DNA of 49,792 nt from contig JANSLP010000249.1 in assembly GCA_029298735.1 (NCBI GenBank), forward strand, positions 1 through 49,792, read 5' to 3'. This stretch comes from Ophiostoma sp. CBS 140.51 (taxonomy: Eukaryota; Ascomycota; Sordariomycetes; Ophiostomatales; Ophiostomataceae). Under the pieces are notes generated by a model. It was not told the origin of the DNA. It ran no database searches and saw only the letters and a list, made by a program, of their open reading frames with translations. Every line of letters starts with the position of its first letter. Position 1 is the first letter of the stretch. Below are positions 34,291-46,051 of the stretch, piece after piece. Both the position numbers and the translations under genes were made by a program.

Positions 34291-36235
34291 GGAGGTGTTG
34301 CGCACAGATACACTGCCCTTTTCGGCCTATTCTTTTTTTTTCCCTTCTGTGTTTTTGTTTTATTCTTTTTTTTATTCCCCTGCCGCTATTGCAGCTAGGG
34401 TAGCAGATCGAAAGCCGTTAGGCGGTTGCAGCAGGCTGGCTTGGCCAGGGACACCTCGCCAGCAGCCGTTGTAAGTTTGAAGGGGTAAGCGTATCTAGTG
34501 GAGTCTTCGGAGAGGGACGAGGAGGGGGGTGGGTGATGGGTGGTGCGCTTGCAGAGTAGGCCGCAGTGCAGACCATGGACTGGGTGGGCGTGGGCGATGT
34601 TCGTCGCTGGAGAAGATGTGCCCTTCTTGGGTTTGGACCGTCGCGTTTCGAAGCCGCACTGCTTTCTCGGCCTTTTTTCCTTTCTTTTTCGTATGTCCTT
34701 TCGTCAATCTTCATTTATCTCGATTTTTGGCTTGCCCTTTCTTTTTCCTTTTACTTTTTTATCGTCGTTTTCAAAACGCTTCATCCGCCCATTGAAGAAA
34801 TCGAGTGCTCGCTCTCGGTGCTCGTTCACTTTAGCTCGACTCCCCTTGTTTCTGCTTTTCTTGTCTGTCCCTTGATTTCTTGGGAGTCGGATCCTGGCAT
34901 GAAGGTGGCAAAGTCCAGTACGAGAACTTTGCAGATTCTGGTTCTTGTTGATGTTCTGGACTGGCCGAATGAAAGGCTGCTGTTCGGTTGTCGGCTCTGA
35001 CTGTGATTCAGTAACTCTACTACAAGGCTGTCCCTTTCCTTGAGGTCGTCGACAACGTTATCGCGGTTGTCAAAAGACACCCGAGGTCGATGGCCGTTGG
35101 ACGATCTACTGTAGAGGGTGGAGGAAAACACAACGCGAGATCAGATGCAGGAACGAGAAACAAAAGGACAAACGACAATGACTGTCAGAAAAAACCAATA
35201 TCGAGCAAAGGCCACACAAAAAAGAGATAAAAACAGAATGCAAAAGCGCAAACTAGGAGGCCACTGTGGGGATTCAGAGAGGGGCCGAGAAGCGACAATG
35301 CGAGGGGTGTGCGCAGAAAAGCAAATGAGAAAGGAGAGAGCTTGGTGTGTGTATCTGCGCGCTGCAGAAGTCTGTGTCCTGTGTGTGCGTATGTGTACGA
35401 GGTAAAAGTATGGATGATCTAGGATAAGACCGGTATCGTGAGAAAAGAGGATGGGGAGGTCGAAATTGTGTCCTGCGAGGTAAGACAAGCGGACATAAAT
35501 CAGATATGGCCGCGCACGGAAGCAAACAGGAACGAGAGACAAAAAAACGAGAGACGAGAGACAAAGGCGTGGGGAGATGTGAGGGTGAAGGAGGGAGAAC
35601 CCCAAAAAGTGATGACCGAGCTGATCTGGGAGATATGTTGTAATAATGTGCAGAGTTGCAAAATACATCGCAATGCGAGCGTCGTATGTTGGCAGCTGAC
35701 AGTTGCCCGTTGAAGAAAAAGGGCGACGCGGCGTGGTGGCAGTTGGAGATGTTTCCCTGCCAGTTAAGCGTTGCGAAGTTTGCAAATACTGGCCAGGGAA
35801 ACGGTGTAAGTGGGGAGAGGTGAGTGGTATCTTTGTGCTGGAGTTGCGTCGAAAGACTCTTTTGGTTTATCCGTCCTCGGTATGTGCTCTCTTCGCAAGG
35901 CTATATTATATCGCATATCGATATAGCATCCAGCAGGGCAGGGGAAGCAAGGGAGACGACTACGTAAAAGACAAAAAGGGGAATAAAGTGCCAAAAAGAG
36001 GATGGGATGTGTGTTGGGCAAATAAAATGCAGAGCAAATCAGTTGTTAGTAAGCGTGCCCGACTCAACATCCCAAAGTTTAAGATACTTTTTGCGCCCTC
36101 GGCGACATCTTTTGAAATTTACACCATCTTAGAGAGGATGGCCTAGACAAAATCCGGTAAATAAGTAGGAAGCAAAGGAGACGGCCAAAGAAAGCAAAAA
36201 AAAAAATCAAGACGGGCTGCAGAGCAGCAGCCACG
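34291..36235. other. Gene-free block with polarity switches
   Basis: No gene supported. The plus strand is T/C-rich at 34320-34400 and 34660-34880, then A/G-rich at 35100-35620. Open frames up to about 210 codons exist on both strands but consist of low-complexity residues mirrored between strands. Confidence 0.5.
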
Positions 36236-36248
36236 GCGTTGATGCAAA

Positions 36249-36265
36249 GGGGGGGGGGGGGGGGG
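36249..36265. repeat. Homopolymer G17
   Basis: Seventeen consecutive G on the plus strand in non-coding DNA; likely length-variable. Confidence 0.85.
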
Positions 36266-37847
36266 ATTCAGGAGAAACAGCAATATCTAGATGCAGGGCA
36301 AGCAGCCATCGCAGACGATGTACATCGTAAATGTAGCAGAGTTGCAACAGACTTGTCCGGTCTAGATGCCCTTGTGTCCTTTCTTTTCTTTGGTTTTGTT
36401 GGATTTCGTTGGACTTATCAAATTCTGTGTCAGTGTTACTTTTGTGATTGACTTTTTATGAATTTCTGTATTTCTCCTGAATTGTTCTGGCCGGAGGAAG
36501 ACTGGAAAGGCGACGTTTGTTTCTTGGTTCAGGTGGAGAACGATGGCGAAAGAGGAGGCGCGACAGAACGTGGAGGGATGGCAGACGCAACCAAAAGAGA
36601 CCAGGTTGAAGGGTTGAAGGGGGCAGAGATAACGCTCGAGCGTCGACCGTCCTGCTACAAACAGAAGACTCCGTGATGTGGAAGGAAGAAGCACCCAAAA
36701 TGACCGCTTCTGTGATATACGAGGATTCTGTACCCAGTACGAGGGCGGTGTTTGTTCACAATAGCATTGTCGTGGTTGTGGTTGTCGTTTTCGTATCGTA
36801 TATTGTCTGTCTGTTCCAGTATCGTTTTTGTCTGCCAAGACCATCTGGTTTTGGTTGCAGTGTGGAGTACGTCGTCAAAGAAAAGACAAACCGCTCCATG
36901 AGCGCGTCTCTGCACCTGTATCTTTGAGCGGCGCACAAGCATCACACCTGCATAACAAGAAAGGAGCGGCCAAAGGAGAGAGTGTGGGTGAAAGAACGAG
37001 AACAAGAACAAGAGGGCTTCCTAAAACAGAAGTCCAATGCAGGAGACACGGAAAGGATGAGAAACAGAGACGGCTGGAGGGAAAGGAGGCGTATGCAGGC
37101 CCTAGTGGAATGGATAGTTTTCTCTGCCGTGTTGCAGGAGGCAAGCAGATGCAGAGTGAAATTGTTCGAAGCAGATGCAGTTGAAAAAGTCGTTGAAGGG
37201 ATGCAAAGGAAAAACGATTAACAGACAGTACATTTTCACCCGAGACTCCAGTCTGGCGGTCTGAAGCAAGCTGTGAAGGTCGATAGAAACAGTTCGTGAC
37301 ATCAAAGGCAGCAACAATGGTAAGGGGACTTTGCAATATCCCGTGTCAACCAAACTTGGGAAGAACGCACGGTGCAGAATGGCGACAGCATCTTTGCCCA
37401 ACAAACTCCCAGCAAGTTTGTCAAAAGCGGGGAAGGAGAATTTGTCTGAAGCGATACAGAGAAGAGAAGAGATAAAACAGAGACAGAAGAGTCACTTTTG
37501 AGGCGGACATCGCGGCTGGAGAAAGAGAGGCAGAAGAAGTACTACGTACTTCGTAGAAAGCCAAGAACTGTCTCTTTGGGGAGGGCTGGTCAGGTACCAA
37601 AGATGCCTCCAATCTGGTTCACGACAAAAAAGAAAGAAAGGCAACTGGAAGACCGAGGTGTGAGCGAGGAGAACGAAACAACTGAAAAGGCAACAGAGCC
37701 GCCAGAGTGAGGCAGAGCCAGAGGGCCAGAACAAGAGAGGCAGACACAGTCGAGAAAAAAGACAGCCCACCGTCGCTGTGTGTGTGGAGAAACGACAAAA
37801 GAACAAGCATCGCATTTCAAGGTCACCCCTGTCACCTGTCTTCACCT

Positions 37848-37883
37848 TTTTTTCGCTGTGCCTTCACCTTTTTTCGCTGTGCC
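37848..37883. repeat. Tandem direct repeat, about 20 bp x 2
   Basis: The string TTCACCTTTTTTCGCTGTGCC occurs twice back to back, the first copy with one extra T. A simple local duplication in a CT-rich tract. Confidence 0.75.
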
Positions 37884-39031
37884 TCTTATTTTCCTTCTCG
37901 TGGCCTCTGTTGTGGTGGATGTGGTTGTGGTCAGGTCTGGCTGGCTCTGGCTTGGCTCCGCCCAAAACTGATCGTGCTGGTGTCGATTTAATTCCCTTCT
38001 TTTCTCTTTTTTTTCTTGGTGGTTTTCCTCTCCTGTCGCGACCTGTTGTTTCTCAAAAAGGTAAGGCAAGGTGGGCGGAAAGGCAGAGTCGGGTAAGATG
38101 CAAGGGTAGCTGGCCAAAAAGAGAACAGCGTGCCGCTACGGGGGTATGGCCGTCGTTGAAGAGAAGGAGAAGAGGCAAAAGACAGAGTAGGGAGGCAGAG
38201 ATAGAGCACGCCCTCTTCCCCTGTATCTGGCATACCCCTTCAGAATACCACACCCCCCTGGGGACAGCCCGTTCTCCACGGGCACGCCCTTCAGTGTGTT
38301 CCTCCTGGTCTTTTTTTTGCCTGCCCTGAACCCTGGACAACAGTTGGTAAAAAAGGGTTCCTCGCATTGTGGTGGAGGTGGTGGAGGGCGAGAGTTCCGG
38401 TGATGGGTCCTGCAGCAGCGGGTATTTTCTTATTTTGTTATGTTTTTTTCTGGCAGTGTGTGTTTGTCGTTTTCGTTTTGTTGCTGCCTCCCCTCCCGTT
38501 TTTGCTCTGCCCTGTGCCCCCTGTCTCTCATGCTCTAGCCAGGCACGTTGTTCACGGGCAGGCAAGGAAAAGAAGAGGACGAAAAGAGGACAGTAAAAAA
38601 AGAACTGGCCATGAGGCCAGGCGGAGGCCAGACGAAGACTGGGGCGATTTGAGATCTCGTTCTCCATGGGCACCCTGGTCGACACATCGACCCTGTCAAC
38701 ACCCTCTCTGCTTGTCGTGCGACGTAGACGGTTCTTTTGCCAACATCTCGTATGGAGCATGTTCGCTTCTTGCCTTTTTGCTGTCTCTCTTTGCCTCTTC
38801 TCGTGTCCTTCTTTTTTCTTCTTCTCGTTTCTTCCCGATACTTGCTCACGGTCTGTGGTGCCGACCGGACATCTCGTCTGTTCTCGTCTGTTTTGCATGT
38901 AGGCAGTTTGTGCGCGGCCCAACGCCCTCGGAGAATTTTTCACTTGCTGTTCACGCAGTGCAAGCCTCGTTTTCCCCAGGGCCAGACAAGGCCAGGCCGT
39001 AACGGTTGACTCTGGCTCTTTTTCTTTGTCT

Positions 39032-39125
39032 TGTCGACAACGCGTGCTGAGCGCCGAGATAACCGGTCTCACTGGTGCAGCGCCATGGCACTTTAACAGC
39101 GGCCTTTGATTAGTCGGCAACGCGT
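39032..39125. promoter_or_regulatory. Pair of ACGCGT (MCB-like) motifs
   Basis: GTCGACAACGCGT ends at 39045 and GTCGGCAACGCGT ends at 39125; the 13-mers differ at one base and are 80 bp apart. ACGCGT is the MluI cell-cycle box bound by MBF/APSES regulators. No gene start is nearby in the sequence, so the target is unknown. Confidence 0.35.
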
Positions 39126-40513
39126 CTTTTCTTTCACGAGCAATCGAGCCAACAGAGCCAATCGACCCAGCTGGAAAATAGCCCAACTTAGCTCATCCCG
39201 ATCTTGCGCGTTCCTGTCTAGGGCTGGGCCGAACGGCTTAGTTGGCGAAGCGCGGCGTTCCTTGAGCAGTTGGCTGTGTTGGTCATTGCCATGTTGGTGT
39301 CATTTTTTGGCATTCGTTGGTGTTCCTTGGTGTCGTGTTGTTTGTCCATCCTCGTCCTTGGTTTTTGGGTTGCTACTTGGTACTGGGTTGAGGGACTACA
39401 ATGTGGGCTATCACGAAGACAGAAAATTTTGCGGGAAAGGCCAGGGAAAGGACTGATACCATCTTGGGAAGGAAAGATGGGCCAATGGTTCTTTCTACAT
39501 TGGTGATATTGGAAAGAAAACAAGATGCAGGCAGGTTGTGCCTGCCGTGTTTGCAGAATCGTGTCATTGCAGAAAGTGCAATTGGCGAATGAAACGCGTT
39601 GTGGGAAAGAGCGACTGACAGGTGAGACGGGTGCTGGGGAAGAAGCGTCCCTCGCTTTAGCACGCGAAAAAGGCGTGGAAAGCTGCACGGCAGGAGAGGA
39701 GTACCCAGGGATTGGGGATATTTGCAGAGTCGCTCTTTCCTGCTTTGGAGCTATCGATGCTGAGTTATAGGTGCTAAAGAAAGACGGCGACTTCCTTCTT
39801 CCTTCTGTCAGTGAGATAGAGTTGTCTCAGCTCCTCCTCTTTGGAGGCAACGTTGGCCAAAATAGAAAGCAAGGCAAGAAAAGGGGATCGTTCCTTCCTT
39901 CTGATCAGAGCTTGCTGTGCATCTCCGTATGAAGTAGCACGGAGGAGCGCGTTGCACAAGGGAAGGTACGACGGGGCACGATGTATCTTGTATCTTGTAC
40001 GTCACATCTCGTCAAGTATCTTGTATTTCTCACAGAAGGTGCTCCGATGCTCAATACAGAGTAGGATGTAGATTTCTGCTGTTTATTTCCACCATGTGCT
40101 TTTCTGGCATCCTTCCGGCCGCTGTCTCGACTCTCGACACTCTGCATATTCTGTATTTTAAGATGCAGATGCTGCAGAAGCAGAAGCAGAAGAAAATGAC
40201 GAAAAGCATCCCGCTCTCGAAAGCTCACACTGAACCTGCACAGATCCATTTTCAAGTAAAGGGGGACAGGGTATGCGGAGACAACAAGGGAGAAGCACAA
40301 GGGGATCAACCCGCGCTGCAGAGTCGATATGATATCGCTGCATCGCTACAGCAAGGCCAAGACACGACACAGACGGTGGGCAAGGAGAGCAGAAGAGGAA
40401 ACAAAACGGGGACAAGAGAAAGGGAGAAGAGATAACAGAAGAGACGGGAAGCACACAGACAGAGGGACAGAAGCACAGGACAGATGGGGTATGGGAGCAG
40501 CAAGGAAACGACC

Positions 40514-40543
40514 GACGAAAAAAGACGAAAAAAGACGAAAAAA
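40514..40543. repeat. Decamer GACGAAAAAA x 3
   Basis: Three perfect tandem copies of a 10-bp unit, about one helical turn per copy, with phased A-tracts. Phased A-tracts bend DNA. Confidence 0.8.
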
Positions 40544-41879
40544 GAACGAGAGAGACGAGACACAAAACGAAATTCCCTGCCCGATGTACCTATATCAAAC
40601 GACGTGGTGGTGTCGTGCATGCCGAACGCGATATAACTACGGGATGACGGGGAAGCGCACAAGTACCGTATCTGCCGGGGCGGGTGTCCAAGGCACGGCA
40701 GGGCGGCAGGTGGGGATTTTTTGTTCTGTCGGTTGCGAGCCAGAGGGAGCATCGTCCATCCAGTCCGTCCATCGCCCAAACTGGCAGAGAAAAGGCCAGG
40801 ATAGGAAGAAAGCCGTCTTACTTCGTACATGCGGATACGGGCAAGCAGTTGAGGGCAAAGAACGGAGTACTGCCACTGGTATCTCTGTCGTTGCAGCGTG
40901 CAGAGTGCAGCGTGCAGCCGCAAGTGACAAGGTATTTTTCGAGGGACACAAGTAAAAGTACAAGCAAAATGTGTGGAAAGTGCGCTGAAAATTAAGTGCA
41001 CCAAAATACCGCTAAACTAACAAGTATCGAGCATTGTGCAAGCGAAGGCTACATCACGGCTGACCAACTTCCCACCAAGGGCCCAAATAAGGCAGTGGCC
41101 AAGTGTTCCTGTTCGTTCCTGTGCCTAGGCCAGGGGAGAGCGTTGCAACGGGGGCGCACAAAGTGTGATCGCAAAAGAAAGAGGGAAAGGGGTCAGAAAC
41201 AGAGGGGACAGAGGGGACAAAGGAGGGGGTGCAGAGAAATAGTGTACTTTTTGGCTTGTGGGCGGGCGTTCTGCGGGCGGGAAGCTCAGGGCACACGAAG
41301 GCTCGTGGAGCCCAGGAAGATTTAGGAGAGCCCGTGAAAGCCGGGGCAGAACAAACGACGACACCACATCCAAAGGGGCAGAGAGGGGAAGGGCAGTTCA
41401 TTACCAGAAACACCAGAACCGGTAGAATGTGAGATGAGAAACACAAAGAGAATACAAGATAGTTTGTAATGTGTGGTAGATTAGAGTTGTCTTGTGTGCG
41501 CCGATATTTAACTAGGAGGGTGTTGTGTTATCTGAAAATTGCATTGAATATCTTTTCACACAACTGTCTTCTTCATTTCTCTACTTCCCACCATCTTCTC
41601 TTGCACGACGGTACACGATGCTTGACACATGCCAGGGGAAAATCAACAGTGCGGCCAGCCAGCCACGCGGAACTGGATTGGGCTGTTGTAATTTAAATCA
41701 GAATACCAAACTGGAGGCGGCATCTGCAAACTGCAAAAGTTGCAGAAAATACGGCAGTAGAAAAGCAGAACAATCAATGCATGGCGGAGGACCTGCATAT
41801 ATGGAGAAGATATAGGAAGGTATCAGGACATGGTAAATAAACGAGTCTGAAGATGTTCTTAGAAAAATGCTTCAGCATG

Positions 41880-42020
41880 TAATGCGGCGTTGTCAAAATA
41901 ACTTGAATTGATTTTTATTCTGTAAAAATACATCAAAAATTGATGTCTATAATTATAACATATAGTAAAATATAAATAAATACTAGAATCGACCGAAAAT
42001 CACAGCGAGAAAAATAAAAA
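41880..42020. other. AT-rich island with ARS-like 11-mer
   Basis: About 140 bp much richer in A+T than its surroundings, with TATAATTATA-type strings. The minus strand at 41977-41967 reads ATTTATATTTT, a full match to the yeast ARS core WTTTAYRTTTW. Filamentous fungi do not rely on that consensus, so this is only a candidate origin or a matrix-attachment-like element. Confidence 0.35.
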
Positions 42021-42236
42021 TCAAGAGAACCAGGGAATACCGGCCCCCCTAGGCTGAACGACGGCGGAACGGAGGTGGGCGAATTTGAAGCAGAGATAGA
42101 AAACAAGGACATCGCGAGAAAAGAGAAGAGAGCGCTAGCTCACTTACACCAAAATATGCAATATGATGGACAGCCGCCCCTACAACGCACTTTATTCAGG
42201 GGTAAAAGAAACGAAGCGGCAAGCGAGCGGCAGAGG

Positions 42237-42254
42237 TTTTTTTTTTTTTTTTTT
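42237..42254. repeat. Homopolymer T18
   Basis: Eighteen consecutive T on the plus strand at the start of a 250-bp pyrimidine-rich tract. Could serve as a nucleosome-excluding poly(dA:dT) element. Confidence 0.85.
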
Positions 42255-42675
42255 GGCCTTTCTCCTGTTTTCCCGCGTTTCGTTCCCGGTTGTGCTCTTT
42301 TCTTGACGATATCTGCCTTTGTTCTCGGCCAGGTTTTGTTTTGTTTTCGTTTCCGTTTTCTGCAAAACTTTCCTTTTGCCGCCTTTGCCTTTTTACTCCC
42401 GAACCCGTCTTTTGTTGTCTTGATCTTTTGTCTTGATCTTTCCCTTCTTTTCCCATTTGCTCTGTTACATCGACACCCTGTTCTTTTAATTAAATGGGAC
42501 GCCTGTTGCGATTTCCCTGACCGTTGTTAAAACGAAACAGTCAACGACAAGAACAAAACATAGCCTGGGCAACTCTCCGAGAAGAGCCCTCGCAGACAAG
42601 ACATGACGGCTTCGGTATATGCTGTTGGCAGGAGAAACAGAGACAGAAAAAGACACAAGGATTGCCCAAAAGGGG

Positions 42676-42699
42676 AACAGGCTAACAGGCTAACAGGCC
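42676..42699. repeat. AACAGGCT octamer x 3
   Basis: Two perfect copies and one nearly perfect copy of AACAGGCT in tandem, just beyond the 3' side (minus sense) of the tRNA-like B box. Confidence 0.7.
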
Positions 42700-42775
42700 G
42701 AAGGGATTTGAACTCGCCCACTCGCAAACTGCCCCCAACAAGCAGTAGCCAATGCTACGGAGGCATTCTGACATC
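42695..42775 (-). ncRNA. Possible tRNA-like / SINE relic (weak)
   Basis: On the minus strand GAGTTCAAATCCC matches a pol III B box. About 50 bp before it GTAGCATTGGCTAC could be a D-arm-like hairpin overlapping an A-box-like string, followed by an ACTGC...GCAGT stem with a nine-base loop. A TTTT run follows about 30 bp later. The T stem does not pair and no acceptor stem is found, so it is not a working tRNA. Confidence 0.2.
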
Positions 42776-45700
42776 TTTTGCGACGGTTGTCTTATTCGGG
42801 GAAGCTTTCCTGTCAGCCCGCGGTGTCGCAGGCCCTTGTAGGGGCCCTTGTAATCGCGCACATTTGCCCTGGTTTTAAGGCCGGCAACTAACAAAAACTC
42901 CACGTTAAAACCGCAATTGTGACCCCGTTTACAGAGGTAAGTTGACGAACAGACAGGGTAATCAGTGCCCTGGGATTCAGGCCCAGCACTAGCAAAATAG
43001 AAGGATATTTCAGGCACCTCGGGAGCTCGGGGTGGCACGGAGAACGGAACAAGACCCAACCGTGGGAAAACTTCGTCATCCTCCTCCGGCTGTCGCTTCG
43101 CTCTGTACGACGACTACGACCTCCTGAGGAAACAGCCTCTCGAAAAGTTCCATAAGAAAGAGGGAGACAAGGTGAGAGGATCGGCAAATGCAGGAGAAGT
43201 GCAAGGGGGCTTGATCCTTTCCGTGTTTCTTCAGTAAAAAAACTAGCAACGCCAGGCCCATTTTGATAGACGCTTGTACTTTGCACTTGTAAGGGTTTGC
43301 TTGGGCCATAGCTCTGCCGGACAAGGCTCTGTTGTGTTCTTCCGTTGAGCAGCTCGTTTCTCGTCACGTAATATTTTGCAAGATGTCTTGATTGTTGTTT
43401 ATTCCCGTGTATTTTGAATTATTTTGAATTTCAAATTCTCACAGACGAAAAGTTCTTCCCAGGATGCTCGCTTTGGTTCTTCATGAATCCCGGGCCCTGT
43501 GAGTTTGTTGACTAAGAGCAAGGTTTTAGCTGTGCCGTAATGCTACTGTGGGGGGAAAGACAAAAAGACAAAAATAAACAGCCCTTTGCCAGTTGCCACT
43601 GGCACGTCAAACCAACAAACAAAAGACACCAAAAATAAGAATAAAAATGTCTTCCAACAGCCAACCAGAAAATGCATCCAAAAATCAAAATGCATGTTCG
43701 TTTTCGGTGACAAGAGATGTTAGTATTGAGTTGTAGTTGACAAAGTACGGTTCAGTAAGTCTCATCCCCCACACTGCGCCCGGTCTGTCTGTCTCTCTGT
43801 CTGTCTCTCGTATCGTCTCACCTTACCATCCCCACAGATTGTGAAGGGAAAGTAAAGTGTTCCTCTCTTGTTGCGTTCCATTTGTTTCAAAGTTGAGCTC
43901 AACTGCAACCGTCAGTGGATGGCACCAGGAACCGCTATACCCCAATTGGGTGAATTGGAGGGTGCTGTGGGATGTGTGTCGAAATTGGGAGGCTTTTTTG
44001 CAGGTGCTCTGTACTACTGCGGAAGCCCACTGCGAGAAGGCGGCGCACACAATATTACAGTGCCTGCCTTGCCCTCACGTTCATTCACGTTCACACTGCA
44101 ATGGCACCTCCAAAAAGGGGAAAGGCTGCTATTCACATTGGGAAAGTAACGTACGACGGGAGAAGGAACACGGGACACCGTGGAAGTTGGGTGGCAGAGG
44201 GTTGTGACTGTGTCAGCAGTAGTTCGTCACAGTACCTTTCTTGTTCTGCATCAGAATTTTGTTTCTGTTCAGGGACGCAGGTGAAACGAAATAAGGAAAA
44301 TCAATTAAAAAAGCCCCTATTGTGCCAGCCTCAGCCCCTTACCATTGCGGAAAACATATTGGTTGTGATTTTCTATGAATAGCTTTTTTTCATTGTGTTT
44401 GTGTTTTGTGAAACTTTTCGTAGTGTTTTAGAAACACCAATCACCCGGGGCAAAAAGGGCGATCAGTTTCCCAAAAATAAATTGAAAGAAAAAGAGGAAA
44501 GCGAAGAAAATCACATCACATCACGGCAAAGGGCGTGAGAACAAGACATTCTCGCGAGCAACAAAAGAAACGGGAAACTGGTTGATCTGCCTTTGATCCA
44601 CAAACGAGAAAACAGAAGACAGCAAAAAAGCAATCAACGGGAACCCACGATCCCCCAAAACGAAACACAATTACGACCGGTTCAATTGAAAATCAAAAGG
44701 TAAACATCCCGCGGGATAAAAGATGCGGGCAAAACAAAAAGAGTAGACGAAAAAGAGGAGCTCCGTCTTAACTGAAAACTCAATTCATATTCATTTTGAA
44801 GCTCATAAATGAATTGCCAAAACAATGGGGAAGAATTCCAGGTTTGAAAATGATGTTTCCTTCGGTTGTAAGTTGAGGAATAGAACTGTAATTTTGAAGG
44901 CTATTTCCCACTGTTTCTTAACATAGCAATAGTGCTATTTGTATCATTCACCATTTTTAACTGGGGCGGTACCTTCATGAGGAGCCCGTTTTTGTGGGAA
45001 CGTTCTTTTACGACTCCTCTTTTTTGTAAATTGCTGTCCCGTGCTTGTTGCTTTCATTTCAAAGACATCAAAGAGGTGTTCAACACACTAACAATACGGA
45101 AACCTAATTGAATACAACAATGTGTGAGAAAAGAAAAGGAGAGAAACAACCGAAAAGGGAACTTTTCTTCGGGTTCCATCTTTGCCACAGCCCCGTCGTT
45201 GGCTGCTCGCTGCCGAACCCGAGCCCCTCTTTCGTCCCTTAATTCTGCCCATAATAGACACCTTCTTTTGCTTCTCTTCGCCCTGATTTATTCAACGGTG
45301 CGAAGAATAGCCCGAAGTGCAACACAAGGCCAGATGGACAAGCCAAAAGAAAGGATGCACATATGCCTGTTATGACCCCCGCATAGTTTGAAAAAATGGG
45401 GCAGCTGATCACTGAAGGACGGTGTTGCAGTGCTTCTCATTCACAGTAGCACTGTATGGACTTATCCCTTCGCACATACGACGCAGCCGTTGCACTCTTG
45501 CAACTATTTGTGTGAACACAGAGTTGCATATTGCATATAGCAAGCTTCTGTTATATGCAATATCGCCAGCAGATGCTTGCGTTCTTGTACGAAATAGAAT
45601 GTAGCCCTTCCCCTCTTTCTGCTCCCCTCCGATTCCCAATCTCGTTTGCCCCTCGGAGATGCTTTTCTGCATGTGGCCGTGTGGATCTCTCGTAAGGAGC

Positions 45701-46033
45701 CGAGGGGAGATAAGATGCACTGGCGGGTTTGGTGTTGAAAGACTGCATATGACAATGACTTGAAAACAACTTTGAATTTGGTATTCTTGTGGAACCGTAT
45801 ATACGAAAGTACGCACGAAAACTTTGGCAAAAGTAATAACACAAAATGTGACAAAAATGGGTGCTTCACGTCTCTCATCACACTCGTCACTGTATCGAGA
45901 TATGTCGCAATGGGATCGCACAGATTAGAGATTTTTGTAACAGAGATAAAGTAATTACGACGTATTGAGTACATACAATGCCCCTTTTCACAGCAAAGTA
46001 TTCACTCAGTCGCATTAGGAAAAACCAAAACCC

Positions 46034-46051
46034 CACTCCGGACACGGAGTG
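46034..46051. repeat. Short perfect inverted repeat
   Basis: CACTCCG, a four-base spacer GACA, then CGGAGTG. Could be a palindromic protein-binding site (CGG half sites in everted form, as used by Zn2Cys6 factors) or a small hairpin. Confidence 0.4.

Larger units (their letters stand above)
36266..41879. other. Gene-free block, alternating purine/pyrimidine tracts
   Basis: 5.6 kb with no supportable gene. Plus strand purine-rich at about 36950-37760, 39400-39700, 40150-40600 and 41150-41450; pyrimidine-rich at about 37800-38050, 38200-38560 and 38650-39000. The longest open frame (38053-39186 minus, 377 codons) is basic and low-complexity without any domain, and is judged to be chance. A CCAAT box is at about 39151 and ACGCGT pairs at 39040 and 39120. 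Confidence 0.5.

Noticed and set aside
38053..39186. 377-codon minus-strand open frame in the gene-free block
   Set aside because: Basic low-complexity composition, no recognisable motif, no leader signal, overlapped by plus-strand frames of equal quality.
40306..41004. Overlapping 232-codon (-) and 208-codon (+) open frames
   Set aside because: Mutual antisense frames in a purine-rich tract; neither looks like a protein.
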